Origin: Solobacterium sp. | Lineage (GTDB): Bacteria; Bacillota_I; Bacilli_A; Erysipelotrichales; Erysipelotrichaceae | NCBI GenBank assembly: GCA_017539385.1 | Contig: JAFYHC010000045.1 | Coordinates: 1 to 64,000 of the forward strand | Reading direction: 5' to 3' | Length of the DNA stretch: 64,000 nucleotides | Part shown: one piece after another, positions 36,501 to 44,036 of the stretch | Layout of the letters: every line of letters starts with the position of its first letter | How positions within the stretch are numbered: position 1 is the stretch's first letter | Translations under genes and position numbers: made by a program | Notes under the pieces: generated by a model | What the model was told of the DNA's origin: nothing | What the model saw: only the letters and a program-made list of their open reading frames with translations | Database searches by the model: none

Positions 36501-36531
36501 AATGTCTATCTAACAGTATACCATAGACATT
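36501..36531 (-). promoter_or_regulatory. Inverted repeat and promoter of the tubulin/vWA operon
   Basis: AATGTCTAT and ATAGACATT are perfect 9-bp arms 13 bases apart. Between and over them lies CTATGGTATACTG (36526-36514, minus strand), with TATACT as a -10 about 75 bases before the vWA gene. No consensus -35 is present, which fits use of an activator or an alternative sigma factor. The rest of 36438-36715 also holds GGGAGGG near 36628-36634 and CCTCCC near 36660-36665, able to form a hairpin upstream of the sigma gene. Confidence 0.5.
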
Positions 36532-36715
36532 TTCGAATCATTCCCGCTTTGTGGGCGGTTTTGGAAACATCTGCGTTTCTCTGATGAAAGAATAGTACTT
36601 TTTTTCATCGGCATAGCATGGGAGGGTAATCAGCGTGCAGACTGACCTTTTTGCACCCCCCTCCCCGGTAAGTATTAACAGATACTCTATACTATATATA
36701 GTGAGGGAGGTATGC

Positions 36716-37546
36716 ATGATGAAACAGTCTCCAGAACCGATCACAGACAGTCTGACCGACTATCTCAACAAGATTGGAACCTATCCGCTTCTGAACAAAG
36801 AGGAAGAGCAGGAAACGGTGCGCAAGGCACAGGCAGGCGATGACGAAGCATTCCAGAAAATGCTGCTGAGCAATCTGCGTCTGGTCGTATCCATCGCCAA
36901 GAAATTCCGCTCCACCGGTGTGCCGCTTTCCGATCTGATCCAGGAAGGCAACCTCTTCCTGATGGATGCGATCCGGAAATTTGATCCGGACAGGGGATAC
37001 CGTTTCTCCACCTATGCCACAAGAGTGATCACCCAGAACCTTGGCAGAAGGTACGAGGATCTGACCCGGACGATCCACGTCCCTGTCAATAAGCGGGAAT
37101 CCCTGAAAAAACTGGCAAAAGTCCAGAAAGCACTCCAGCAGAAACTGGAACGTGAGCCTACCGCCGAAGAACTCGCAGAAGAGTCAAAGATGGATCTTGA
37201 CACTGTCAGAGATCTTCTGTCCATTCCAGCCGTTGTCACGTCACTGGACGAAACGCTGCGGGATGAAGCAGACTCTGCCAAACTGGGTGACATCATCGGC
37301 AGCTCCGATCCCATGGATGACCCCATGTACAGACACGCGCAAAACGATTCATCCCATGAGATCGAAAAGGCGCTGCGTACACTGTCCGCCCGTGAAGAAG
37401 ACATCCTGCGGCTTCTGTCTGGCTATGGATGCGAGAAAATGACGGAAGAGCAGGCAGCCGAGCACTTCCACCTCTCGAGAGAACGCCTGAAGATGTACAA
37501 AGAGCGTGCGGCGAAAAAAGTCCGCAAGATCCTCGAAGGCCGCTGA
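36716..37546 (+). CDS. Atypical sigma-70 family factor
   Basis: This 276-residue factor has a region 1.2-like start (DSLTDYLNKIGTYPLL), region 2 (NLRLVVSIAKKF ... DLIQEGNLFLMDAIRKFDP ... FSTYAT), region 3 (KLEREPTAEELAEES), and a region 4 ending in LSRERLKMYKERAAKKVRKIL. It lacks region 1.1. In region 2.3-2.4 the usual WWIRQAI is replaced by RVITQNLGRRYEDL, and the region 4 helix-turn-helix is unusual (CEKMTEEQAAEHFHLS). It is therefore an alternative factor with altered -10 melting and recognition residues. It is transcribed divergently from the vWA-tubulin operon. The start at 36716/36719 follows GAGGGAGG. Confidence 0.85.
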   Translation: MMKQSPEPITDSLTDYLNKIGTYPLLNKEEEQETVRKAQAGDDEAFQKMLLSNLRLVVSIAKKFRSTGVPLSDLIQEGNLFLMDAIRKFDPDRGYRFSTYATRVITQNLGRRYEDLTRTIHVPVNKRESLKKLAKVQKALQQKLEREPTAEELAEESKMDLDTVRDLLSIPAVVTSLDETLRDEADSAKLGDIIGSSDPMDDPMYRHAQNDSSHEIEKALRTLSAREEDILRLLSGYGCEKMTEEQAAEHFHLSRERLKMYKERAAKKVRKILEGR

Positions 37547-37554
37547 GCAGCATT

Positions 37555-37577
37555 CCCTGCGAAAGCAGGGATTTTTT
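37555..37577 (+). terminator. Terminator of the sigma-factor gene
   Basis: CCCTGC-GAAA-GCAGGG stem with a tetraloop, followed by ATTTTTT. Confidence 0.92.
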
Positions 37578-37651
37578 ATGGAAAAGACTGGTATTCTAAT
37601 TTTTTATTGTGTAAAATATAATTGTATTAAATATTGAAGGAGACAAAGAAC

Positions 37652-38044
37652 ATGAAAGCTGCTGTCCGCTACTATTCCCGCTCCGGCAATACAAAGGCCG
37701 CTGCTGAAGCAATTGCAGAAGCTGCCGGTGTACCGGCTGTTTCCGTCGACGCACCCAACGCTGCACTCAATGAGCCGGTCGATGTATTATTCATCGGCGG
37801 TGCTCTGTATGCATATGGTCTTGACGGTCACCTCAAGGCCTATCTGAAGACATTAAACAAAGACATGGTCAGAAAGGCAGTCGTCTTCTCGACTTCCTGG
37901 CTTTCCCGCCATTCCCTTGATCTGATCAAAAAGGGACTGAGTGAAGCCGGCATCCCGGTCGAAGAAGAAACATTCTATGCCAAAAACAGACCCAATGCTG
38001 CACAACTGAAAGACGCTGCTGCATTTGCCCGCAAATATCTCTAA
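37652..38044 (+). CDS. Flavodoxin-like protein
   Basis: The product has 130 residues from the ATG at 37652 (AAGGAG upstream). It has the FMN phosphate loop YYSRSGNTKAAAEAIAE (8-24) and strand-loop VDVLFIGGALYAYGLDGHL, where aromatic residues would stack on the flavin. It is a short-chain flavodoxin electron carrier. A small membrane-protein frame follows 17 bases downstream and probably shares the transcript. Confidence 0.85.
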   Translation: MKAAVRYYSRSGNTKAAAEAIAEAAGVPAVSVDAPNAALNEPVDVLFIGGALYAYGLDGHLKAYLKTLNKDMVRKAVVFSTSWLSRHSLDLIKKGLSEAGIPVEEETFYAKNRPNAAQLKDAAAFARKYL

Positions 38045-38061
38045 ACAGGAGGATACAAACA

Positions 38062-38151
38062 ATGAAGAACATTTTCAGATCTCTGATCAGCTGCTGTGCG
38101 ATCCTGTGCGGCCTGTTTCTGATCATTCACCGCAATGTCATCGCTGCCTGA
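38062..38151 (+). CDS. Short membrane peptide, frame continues past an in-frame TGA
   Basis: Behind a strong AGGAGG at 38046-38051, the ATG at 38062 opens 29 codons (MKNIFRSLISCC ... IIHRNVIAA) forming one hydrophobic helix. It then meets TGA at 38149-38151. The same frame continues without interruption for 26 more codons (LTGTEMPEAPEW ... SAKKKDN) to a TAA at 38230-38232 just before a terminator. Either a 29-residue peptide is made, or a 56-codon gene carries a stop where Trp (TGG) may have stood. No homologue is recognised. Confidence 0.5.
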   Translation: MKNIFRSLISCCAILCGLFLIIHRNVIAA

Positions 38152-38238
38152 CTCACCGGCACCGAAATGCCAGAGGCTCCGGAATGGCATCAGAAACTGT
38201 TTGCACATTCCGCAAAGAAGAAAGATAACTAAGTCGAT

Positions 38239-38260
38239 GGGGCATGCACTGCCCCTTTTC
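38239..38260 (+). terminator. Terminator after flavodoxin and small membrane frame
   Basis: GGGGCA-TGCAC-TGCCCC followed by TTTTC TT. It lies seven bases after the TAA of the extended small frame. Confidence 0.85.
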
Positions 38261-38304
38261 TTATGTATCAATGCTATGATGGGAACAATCACAGGGAGAT
38301 TGCC

Positions 38305-39744
38305 ATGAAACAGGAACTCGATCTTTTATTTATACATGCATGGACGCTGACGATGCAGGGCAGCGGTGTCGGCTTTGTGCAGGATGGTGCCCTTGGCATC
38401 ACCGGCAACCGCATCACTGCAGTCGGTGAAAGCGATGAACTGCTGGAGAAATATACCGCAAAGCGCGTCATTGACGCCTCTGGCAAAGTACTGATGCCAG
38501 GGCTGATCGATGCACACATTCATACCGGAGATACGCTCATACGCGGTGTATCCCAGGATATACACAACTGGATGCAGCACGGAATCTGGCCGTATTCCCA
38601 GGTATTGCGCAGTGATCTTTCCGCCACATTAAAAGGCAGTATGCTCAATATCATCGAAGGCATCAAAGCCGGTACAACCACATTCTGTGACTTTGACAGC
38701 CCCATGACCTCTATCGTACAGAATCATATCAAAGCCGGCACACGTGCCCGTGTTGCAGAGATGGTCAATGAGATGCCCAAAGTCAAAAACACTGCTGTCG
38801 GTGAACTGTACCGCTTTGATCCGGATGAAGGACGGGAAAAGATGCGTCTCACAAGAGAGTTGTTCAGCAAATACAACGGTGCGGAAAACGGACGCATCAC
38901 CTGCATGCTTGGTCCCCAGGGTGCAGATATGTGTTCCCTGGACATGTTAAAAGACATACAGGCCATGGCAGAAGAATACAACACATCGATCCACATGCAC
39001 GTTGCCCAGGGTGACCGGGAGATCGGTCAGATGGTGCAGCGTTACGGAAAGCGCACCATTCCCTTTCTGGAAGAAAACGGCTTCCTCAATGAGCGCCTGA
39101 TCGCCGTACACCTGACCGAAGCAACCGATGAAGAAACACGCTTCCTTGCCAGAAGCGGCGCCGGCATGGTGCTCTGCAGCGGCAGTATCGGCATCATCGA
39201 CGGCATCGTTCCCCCGGCAGCTGCCTTCCTGCAGGAAAGCAGCCGGCTTGCCCTTGGTTCAGACCAGGCACCCGGCAACAACTGCAACAATATGTTCAAC
39301 GAGATGAAATTCACTGCCATCCTGAACAAATGCAAAGCCAAAGATCCAACGGTATTCCCGGCAGACAAAGTACTGCGCATGGCAACGATCGAATCTGCCC
39401 GTGCCATTGGACTCGGTGATGAGATCGGTTCTCTGGAGCCGGGCAAAAAAGCTGACGTGATCCTGATCGATATGTCACACCCTGCCCTGTCTCCGGTCAT
39501 CCTCTCTCCCATCCGCAACATTGTTCCAAATCTTGTCTATTCCGCCAAAGGCAGCGAAGTGGAAATGTCCGTGATCGACGGAAAGATCATCATGGAGAAT
39601 TACCGCCTCTGTACCGTAGACGAAAAAGAAGCCGTCCGCGAAGCACAGGCCGCCGCTTCTGCCATGGAACCCCTTGTCAAAGAACATTTCAAAGGCATGG
39701 AAGACACCCCGCTCATGCAGAAAATGAAACGCGGTGAACTCTGA
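38305..39744 (+). CDS. Amidohydrolase family metal-dependent hydrolase
   Basis: The product has 479 residues from the ATG at 38305 (GGGAGA upstream). It has the metal-binding HxH in PGLIDAHIHTGDTLIRG (about 60-76), a later histidine in IHMHVAQGD, AVHLTEATDEE, and the aspartate in LALGSDQAPGNN. Its closing KKADVILIDM is typical of the cyclic amidohydrolase / ATZ-TRZ group (S-adenosylhomocysteine or 5'-methylthioadenosine deaminases, guanine deaminase-like SsnA proteins). The exact substrate is not readable. It is a single gene with its own terminator. Confidence 0.85.
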   Translation: MKQELDLLFIHAWTLTMQGSGVGFVQDGALGITGNRITAVGESDELLEKYTAKRVIDASGKVLMPGLIDAHIHTGDTLIRGVSQDIHNWMQHGIWPYSQVLRSDLSATLKGSMLNIIEGIKAGTTTFCDFDSPMTSIVQNHIKAGTRARVAEMVNEMPKVKNTAVGELYRFDPDEGREKMRLTRELFSKYNGAENGRITCMLGPQGADMCSLDMLKDIQAMAEEYNTSIHMHVAQGDREIGQMVQRYGKRTIPFLEENGFLNERLIAVHLTEATDEETRFLARSGAGMVLCSGSIGIIDGIVPPAAAFLQESSRLALGSDQAPGNNCNNMFNEMKFTAILNKCKAKDPTVFPADKVLRMATIESARAIGLGDEIGSLEPGKKADVILIDMSHPALSPVILSPIRNIVPNLVYSAKGSEVEMSVIDGKIIMENYRLCTVDEKEAVREAQAAASAMEPLVKEHFKGMEDTPLMQKMKRGEL

Positions 39745-39751
39745 TCTGCTT

Positions 39752-39780
39752 CCTGTGTACAAAATACACAGGATTTTTTT
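39752..39780 (+). terminator. Terminator of the amidohydrolase gene
   Basis: CCTGTGTA and TACACAGG around CAAAA, followed by ATTTTTTT. Confidence 0.9.
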
Positions 39781-39837
39781 ATTTTCTGCGGGGAGATCGC
39801 TCCGATTCCGGGAATAAATAAGCAGGAGGGCTTACAA

Positions 39838-40704
39838 ATGTCAGAAACAATTACAAGACGATTCATGGAAGCCGGCTTCACCAACGATCTCGTTTTTAAG
39901 GAAGTGCTTCGAAGAAATCCTGATATCCTGCAGGAGATTCTGCAGCTTTGCATCCCCGGCATCGATGCCGCCTCGTTTACTCTTACCGAAAGTGAACATG
40001 AGATAGTCGTTTCCCTGGAAAACAAACGTGTCCGTCTCGACCTTGTCTCAAGATCAGAAGCCAGCGACATTGTCGCAGGCCTGGAAATGTTTACGTATGA
40101 TCCGAATCTTCCCATGTATGTACGCTATGTACGCGGAATGCTGGATTCTGAACTTCCTGTCGGATCCCGTGCAAAGGATCTTCCGGAACAGATCCTGCTG
40201 ATCTTCTGTACTTTTGACCCGATGAAAGGCGGTGATCCCGTATACCGTACAAAACTCTCGTTAGACGGTCGTGAGGATCTGTGCTATACTGAAAACTGGC
40301 TAACGATATACTTTTCCCCTGCATCGATCGAAAAGGCACCGGAACAGCTGCGGCCGTTTCTAAAACTGCTGAAAGGCATCCAGGATACATCCGATCCACT
40401 GGTACAAAAGATCGATGAGGCTGTCAGAAAAGTTAAAAGTGATGGTAATTTCAGGAGAATGGCTATGGACCAATTCGAGAAAGAAGAATGTATTCGCGAA
40501 CTGACAGAAGAAAAAACGCGAAAAATAGTTGAGGCAGAGACGCGAAAAACAGTCGAAAAAGATGCAATACTGAAAAGTATCCGAATGCTTCTGATGCTTG
40601 GTCATTCTGAGGATTGTATCCAGAATCTGATTTTAAACAACTATGACATTTCCAAAGAAGAGGCAAAGAAACTTCTATACTCCATCAAACAAGAACAGGA
40701 ATGA
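39838..40704 (+). CDS. Rpn-family PD-(D/E)XK nuclease (recombination-promoting nuclease/transposase-like)
   Basis: The 288-residue protein starts with FMEAGFTNDLVFKEVLRRNPDIL, the usual Rpn/PDDEXK_2 opening. RVRLDLVSRSEASDIVAGLEMF follows, where D and E of the nuclease core sit about 16 apart. The expected ExQ or ExK reads EMF, so the third catalytic residue is unusual. The C-terminal 79 residues (from M210) are a charged helical tail. An internal ATG at 40465, behind AGGAG (40453-40457), could make that tail alone. The tail is repeated as a separate gene immediately downstream. Known Rpn proteins degrade DNA, and some act in phage defence held in check by such tails. The ribosome site is GCAGGAGG. 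Confidence 0.85.
   Translation: MSETITRRFMEAGFTNDLVFKEVLRRNPDILQEILQLCIPGIDAASFTLTESEHEIVVSLENKRVRLDLVSRSEASDIVAGLEMFTYDPNLPMYVRYVRGMLDSELPVGSRAKDLPEQILLIFCTFDPMKGGDPVYRTKLSLDGREDLCYTENWLTIYFSPASIEKAPEQLRPFLKLLKGIQDTSDPLVQKIDEAVRKVKSDGNFRRMAMDQFEKEECIRELTEEKTRKIVEAETRKTVEKDAILKSIRMLLMLGHSEDCIQNLILNNYDISKEEAKKLLYSIKQEQE
40453..40467 (+). promoter_or_regulatory. Internal ribosome site and ATG inside the Rpn gene
   Basis: AGGAG (40453-40457) stands seven bases before an in-frame ATG (40465) at codon 210. The ATGGACCAATTCG context is the same as the start of the downstream stand-alone copy at 40778. It would yield a 79-residue C-terminal protein. Confidence 0.55.
40465..40526 (+). repeat. Direct repeat, copy 1 (inside Rpn gene)
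   Basis: These 62 bases match 40778-40839 with one difference (G/A at base 15). They encode the first 20 residues of the C-terminal tail. Confidence 0.92.
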
Positions 40705-40777
40705 GCCATGGAAAACGCAGATGCCTGCATAATGAAGTTTGACAGGAAATTTGCAAAACAAGAATGAGGGGACTCGC

Positions 40778-40839
40778 ATGGACCAATTCGAAAAAGAAGA
40801 ATGTATTCGCGAACTGACAGAAGAAAAAACGCGAAAAAT
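40778..40839 (+). repeat. Direct repeat, copy 2 (start of stand-alone tail gene)
   Basis: This copy is identical to 40465-40526 except for one base. Similarity continues more weakly through the rest of the gene. Confidence 0.92.
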
Positions 40840-41044
40840 TGTCGAAGCAGAAATGCGTGAATTAGTCGAAGAAGAGAAACAAAAAAGAATCAAAATGGAA
40901 GAAGATGCGGTTTTGAATTGCATTCGACTGCATTTGCTGCTTGGTCATTCTGAGGAGTGTATCCAGGATCTGATTTCAAAGAAATATGACATTTCCGAAG
41001 AAGCAGCAATGAACCTCATTGCGTCAATCAAGACAGGACAATAA
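40778..41044 (+). CDS. Stand-alone copy of the Rpn C-terminal tail, probable antitoxin
   Basis: The 88-residue protein starts at the ATG at 40778 behind GAGGGG. It matches the last 79 residues of the Rpn protein: MDQFEKEECIRELTEEK is identical, then LGHSEECIQDLIS and KYDISEEAAMNLI align with LGHSEDCIQNLIL and NYDISKEEAKKLL. A nine-residue insertion (EEEKQKRIK region) distinguishes it. Its start is 74 bases after the Rpn stop. Known E. coli Rpn genes encode an internal small protein from the same region that blocks the nuclease. This looks like such a protein duplicated out as its own gene. It could also be a decaying duplicate, but the intact start, ribosome site and frame argue for function. 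Confidence 0.75.
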   Translation: MDQFEKEECIRELTEEKTRKIVEAEMRELVEEEKQKRIKMEEDAVLNCIRLHLLLGHSEECIQDLISKKYDISEEAAMNLIASIKTGQ

Positions 41045-41047
41045 AAA

Positions 41048-41080
41048 CAGGCCTGATGCTTCATATAAACATCAGGCTGT
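41048..41080 (-). terminator. Terminator of the TIR-LRR/lactonase operon
   Basis: GCCTGATG and CATCAGGC around an 11-base loop, with TTTTTATTG on the minus strand. It may also serve the convergent Rpn-tail gene. Confidence 0.82.
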
Positions 41081-41091
41081 CTATTCATATC

Positions 41092-42039
41092 TTAATAAGC
41101 AAAACCATTCAATGCTTCTGCGTATGCACCGGCGCGGTAAATTGCGGCACGGCCTGTCGTCATATCACATGTGCACATATAGGCTTCACGGGTATGCGGA
41201 CGTATGGTGATATGCGTGGATTTCAGCATAGCCATCTGCGTTCTTTCCGGGATCTGTATTTCACCGATCGGGAAGCCCTGGGGATTAAAGACGAGACATC
41301 TGCCCTGTCCGGTCATTGCCGTGTAAACATTGCCATCGCAGTCGACTGTAATGGAGTCCGGTCCTTCCAGGCCGGTAAAATAATAGGGTGTAAATGTCTT
41401 ATAGGGCTGCTGTGCAAAGCCATCGTATCCAAAGACGATTTTATTCAGTTTCCCTGCTCCGAATTCCGTGAACCACAGTCCCTTCTCATCCGGAGTCAAG
41501 GCTATTCCATTGCTTTTAATCAGACCGTGATCGATGATCATACGGATCGTATGATGATCCGGTTCCACATACAGAATTCCTGCACACGGATCATTCAGGG
41601 TACCGGACAGATCACTGCAGTAAAACCCTCCTTTGGAATCAAAGACCATGTCATCAATGTGCCTTCCCGGCATTGGTATGCTTTCCAATATCTTTCCTTT
41701 CGGAGAAAGCACAGCGATCTGACTGCCGTGATCACTGACGACAGCTGTCACAAACAGCCTGCCGTCTTTATGAAGTTTGACGGCAGAAGGCATCATATGA
41801 TCAGGAAGCTCAATGGTTCCAAGTACGATTTTACGGTCGATATCCAGTTTCACGATCAGACACTGCGGCGGCACACATACATATAATGCGCCGGTATGAT
41901 CAAAAGCCAGGCCTTCCAGCACAGTGCGTCCCGGTGTACGGTCATCCAGCGGAAGATCCATAACATGCTCTGCAGTAATGCTCTGTATTGGCTGATCCGG
42001 AAATATCCGGTCATTGTTTCGATATTCCAGTATTTTCAT
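41092..42039 (-). CDS. SMP-30/gluconolactonase-like beta-propeller protein
   Basis: The 315-residue protein has six propeller repeats. The SMP-30 signatures are VLEGLAFDHTGALYV, IDDMVFDSKGGFYCSD, SNGIALTPDEKGLWFTE and GPDSITVDCDGNVYTAM, with the conserved Asn/Asp that bind calcium. It is a lactonase of the LRE/Drp35 type without a signal peptide. It starts nine bases after the TIR-LRR stop behind TAGGAA, so it is the second gene of that operon. Whether it hydrolyses a signal molecule made by the TIR protein is untested. Confidence 0.85.
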   Translation of the reverse strand: MKILEYRNNDRIFPDQPIQSITAEHVMDLPLDDRTPGRTVLEGLAFDHTGALYVCVPPQCLIVKLDIDRKIVLGTIELPDHMMPSAVKLHKDGRLFVTAVVSDHGSQIAVLSPKGKILESIPMPGRHIDDMVFDSKGGFYCSDLSGTLNDPCAGILYVEPDHHTIRMIIDHGLIKSNGIALTPDEKGLWFTEFGAGKLNKIVFGYDGFAQQPYKTFTPYYFTGLEGPDSITVDCDGNVYTAMTGQGRCLVFNPQGFPIGEIQIPERTQMAMLKSTHITIRPHTREAYMCTCDMTTGRAAIYRAGAYAEALNGFAY

Positions 42040-42048
42040 ACGTATTTC

Positions 42049-43935
42049 CTACGGCAGGATATAGCTGACATTTGGGTAATCCTGCTTCAGTTTTTCAAGT
42101 GCTTCTTCTTCACTGACAAGATACAGACGGCTTCCAAGTGCCTCTTCCAGTGCAAGCTGCTTCGAAAGATCAAGTGAAGTCACGTAGACACGTACGGACT
42201 GCTTCAGCAAAGCAGGATCCATACCGTCTTTATAATCCAGAACAATGGTAAAGATATCCTTTCCATCCAGTGCGGAGATATCCGCTAACGGATCATTCTG
42301 CAGCAACAGCGCATCATATTGTGCCGCATCAGGCAGTCCTTCCAGTGATGTCAGTGGATTGTTCTGCAGCAGCAGATGGAATGCAGAGGTTTCCAGAACA
42401 GCCGGAAGACCGGCGAGAGATTCAATGGAATTCCCGGCAAGATTCAGGATACGCAGCTTCGTACAGCCAGCTAACGGAGAAAGATCGCGGATGGCATTGT
42501 CCGCTGCCTGCAGTCTTTCCAATCGCTCCATCCCGCTTACAAATGACAAATCCTGCACACCGGATGATGTCAGATAGAGTTCCCTGAGATTTGTGCATCC
42601 CTGCAGCGCAGAGAAATCCGTATCAGGCATTCTCTGCAGTACTGCATACAGCAATGTCTCCTTGTTTTTCTCCAGCAAAGAAAGATCTGTAAGAGGAAGT
42701 CCGGAAAAATCAACTGTCTCCAGGACAGTGCAGTTTTTCAGACCGTCCAGAGAAGTAATCTGAGTACCGGAAAGATCCACGGTTGTAAGACGGATCATCG
42801 GTTCCAGCAGTGAAATATCCGAGATCGGGTTGTTATCGATCATCAGTTCCTTCAGATTCGTGCAGGCAGCCATCGGATCCAGTGAGGTGATCTGGTTATT
42901 CCGGATATTCAATGATGCAAGATTCACGCATGCGGAAAGATCCGGAAGAAGCGTCAGGGAATTACCGCTGAGATCGATCGTCTTCATTTTCTCAGAGAAT
43001 TGGACAGAGGAAAGAATACTGTCATTGATTGCACATTCTGTGATCTGCAGCGTATGAAGGTTTGTCATTGCATTTGCAAAAGCAAGTGTATTCACATTGG
43101 TGCAGTGATGCATTTCCACTGTATTCAGCTGTGTTATGTTATTCAGCTCTTCCAGACTTCCGCTTTCAAATGTACAGTCGCTGAAGATCAGCGAAGACAT
43201 TTTTTCAATACGTTCCAGTTTCTGTATATCCTGTACATCGATCGAAGCCTCTTTGATATGTGCCTGGGAATAAATGCGGTATTCTGTATCGTCAATGGTA
43301 ACTTTTACACCATCTGAACCCGAAGTCCATGGGTGCCATACAAACAGCCCGATCACCAGTGCGGCAATCACCAGTCCGATCCGCCATGCCGGCTTTTTCC
43401 CGGATGATTTACGTGTTTTCTTTGCCTTGGGTTTTTTCGTCTTTTCCGGTGCCGGGGATGGTTCTGACGGTGTTGTTTCGATCACTTCCGGGACATCCCG
43501 GCATGGCTGCAGCAGTTCTACATCCATCAGTTTTCTGAGGAATTGTTCTTCTGAGCGGTATTTATACCGCTGCAAAAACATATAACTGGAGATCTGCAGT
43601 TCCAGTCCCAGAGATATCTTTGCGTCTTCCAGAACAACAGACAGAAAGCCAAGATCATGGGATATGGCAAAATTGATCTCTCGTCTGCAGTTTTTGGATG
43701 CCAGTGAATTTGCCGACAGGAAAAACATGCATACCGCCGCATTGGCCAGGTGCTGTGCAATGGACTCCGGCCACTCTGATCCAGGATCGATCCCTTCATC
43801 ATACCAGATGCGGTATCCCGCTTCCTTCATCGCACAGATGACCGGCAGAACACGGTCGGTATCTTTATGACTGTAACTGACAAATATATATGGTTCACTG
43901 CCCTCATACGGAACAGCGCGTTCATACTGGGTCAT
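42049..43935 (-). CDS. TIR - transmembrane - leucine-rich-repeat protein
   Basis: The 628 residues are organised as follows. A TIR domain (about 15-140) has YIFVSYSHKD, IWYDEGIDPG and CRREINFA, with the likely NADase glutamate E86. A Lys/Pro-rich linker runs from 150-183, and one membrane helix RIGLVIAALVIGLFVW from 185-200. A short domain carrying VTIDDTEYRIYS leads into about 14 leucine-rich repeats (about 225-600; for example LASLNIRNNQITSLDPM, LKELMIDNNPISDISLL). The order is that of an inverted Toll-like receptor: TIR inside, LRR outside. The start at 43935 is behind GGAGGAAAC. It is divergent from the Rossmann/RyR-TIR operon. Confidence 0.88.
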   Translation of the reverse strand: MTQYERAVPYEGSEPYIFVSYSHKDTDRVLPVICAMKEAGYRIWYDEGIDPGSEWPESIAQHLANAAVCMFFLSANSLASKNCRREINFAISHDLGFLSVVLEDAKISLGLELQISSYMFLQRYKYRSEEQFLRKLMDVELLQPCRDVPEVIETTPSEPSPAPEKTKKPKAKKTRKSSGKKPAWRIGLVIAALVIGLFVWHPWTSGSDGVKVTIDDTEYRIYSQAHIKEASIDVQDIQKLERIEKMSSLIFSDCTFESGSLEELNNITQLNTVEMHHCTNVNTLAFANAMTNLHTLQITECAINDSILSSVQFSEKMKTIDLSGNSLTLLPDLSACVNLASLNIRNNQITSLDPMAACTNLKELMIDNNPISDISLLEPMIRLTTVDLSGTQITSLDGLKNCTVLETVDFSGLPLTDLSLLEKNKETLLYAVLQRMPDTDFSALQGCTNLRELYLTSSGVQDLSFVSGMERLERLQAADNAIRDLSPLAGCTKLRILNLAGNSIESLAGLPAVLETSAFHLLLQNNPLTSLEGLPDAAQYDALLLQNDPLADISALDGKDIFTIVLDYKDGMDPALLKQSVRVYVTSLDLSKQLALEEALGSRLYLVSEEEALEKLKQDYPNVSYILP

Positions 43936-44036
43936 TCTGTTTCCTCCGTCCGTATCATAGCATTAATTCACGCTCCTGTGACAGTTAGGCCGTTGGGCAT
44001 GCTAGAATAAGACCTGTAATGATTGAGGTGAATAAC
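43936..44036. promoter_or_regulatory. Divergent promoter region between the two TIR operons
   Basis: On the minus strand TATGAT (about 43961-43956) is a -10 for the TIR-LRR gene. On the plus strand TAGAAT at 44003-44008 follows GTGACA at 43978-43983 (19-base spacing, long). The short palindrome CTGT-G-ACAG at 43976-43984 lies between them and could be shared control. Confidence 0.45.

Noticed and set aside
38149-38151. TGA read as selenocysteine or as a sign of a non-standard genetic code
   Set aside because: Other genes such as mutL end in TGA, and no selenoprotein family or convincing selenocysteine element is present; a nonsense change or a genuine 29-residue peptide is simpler.
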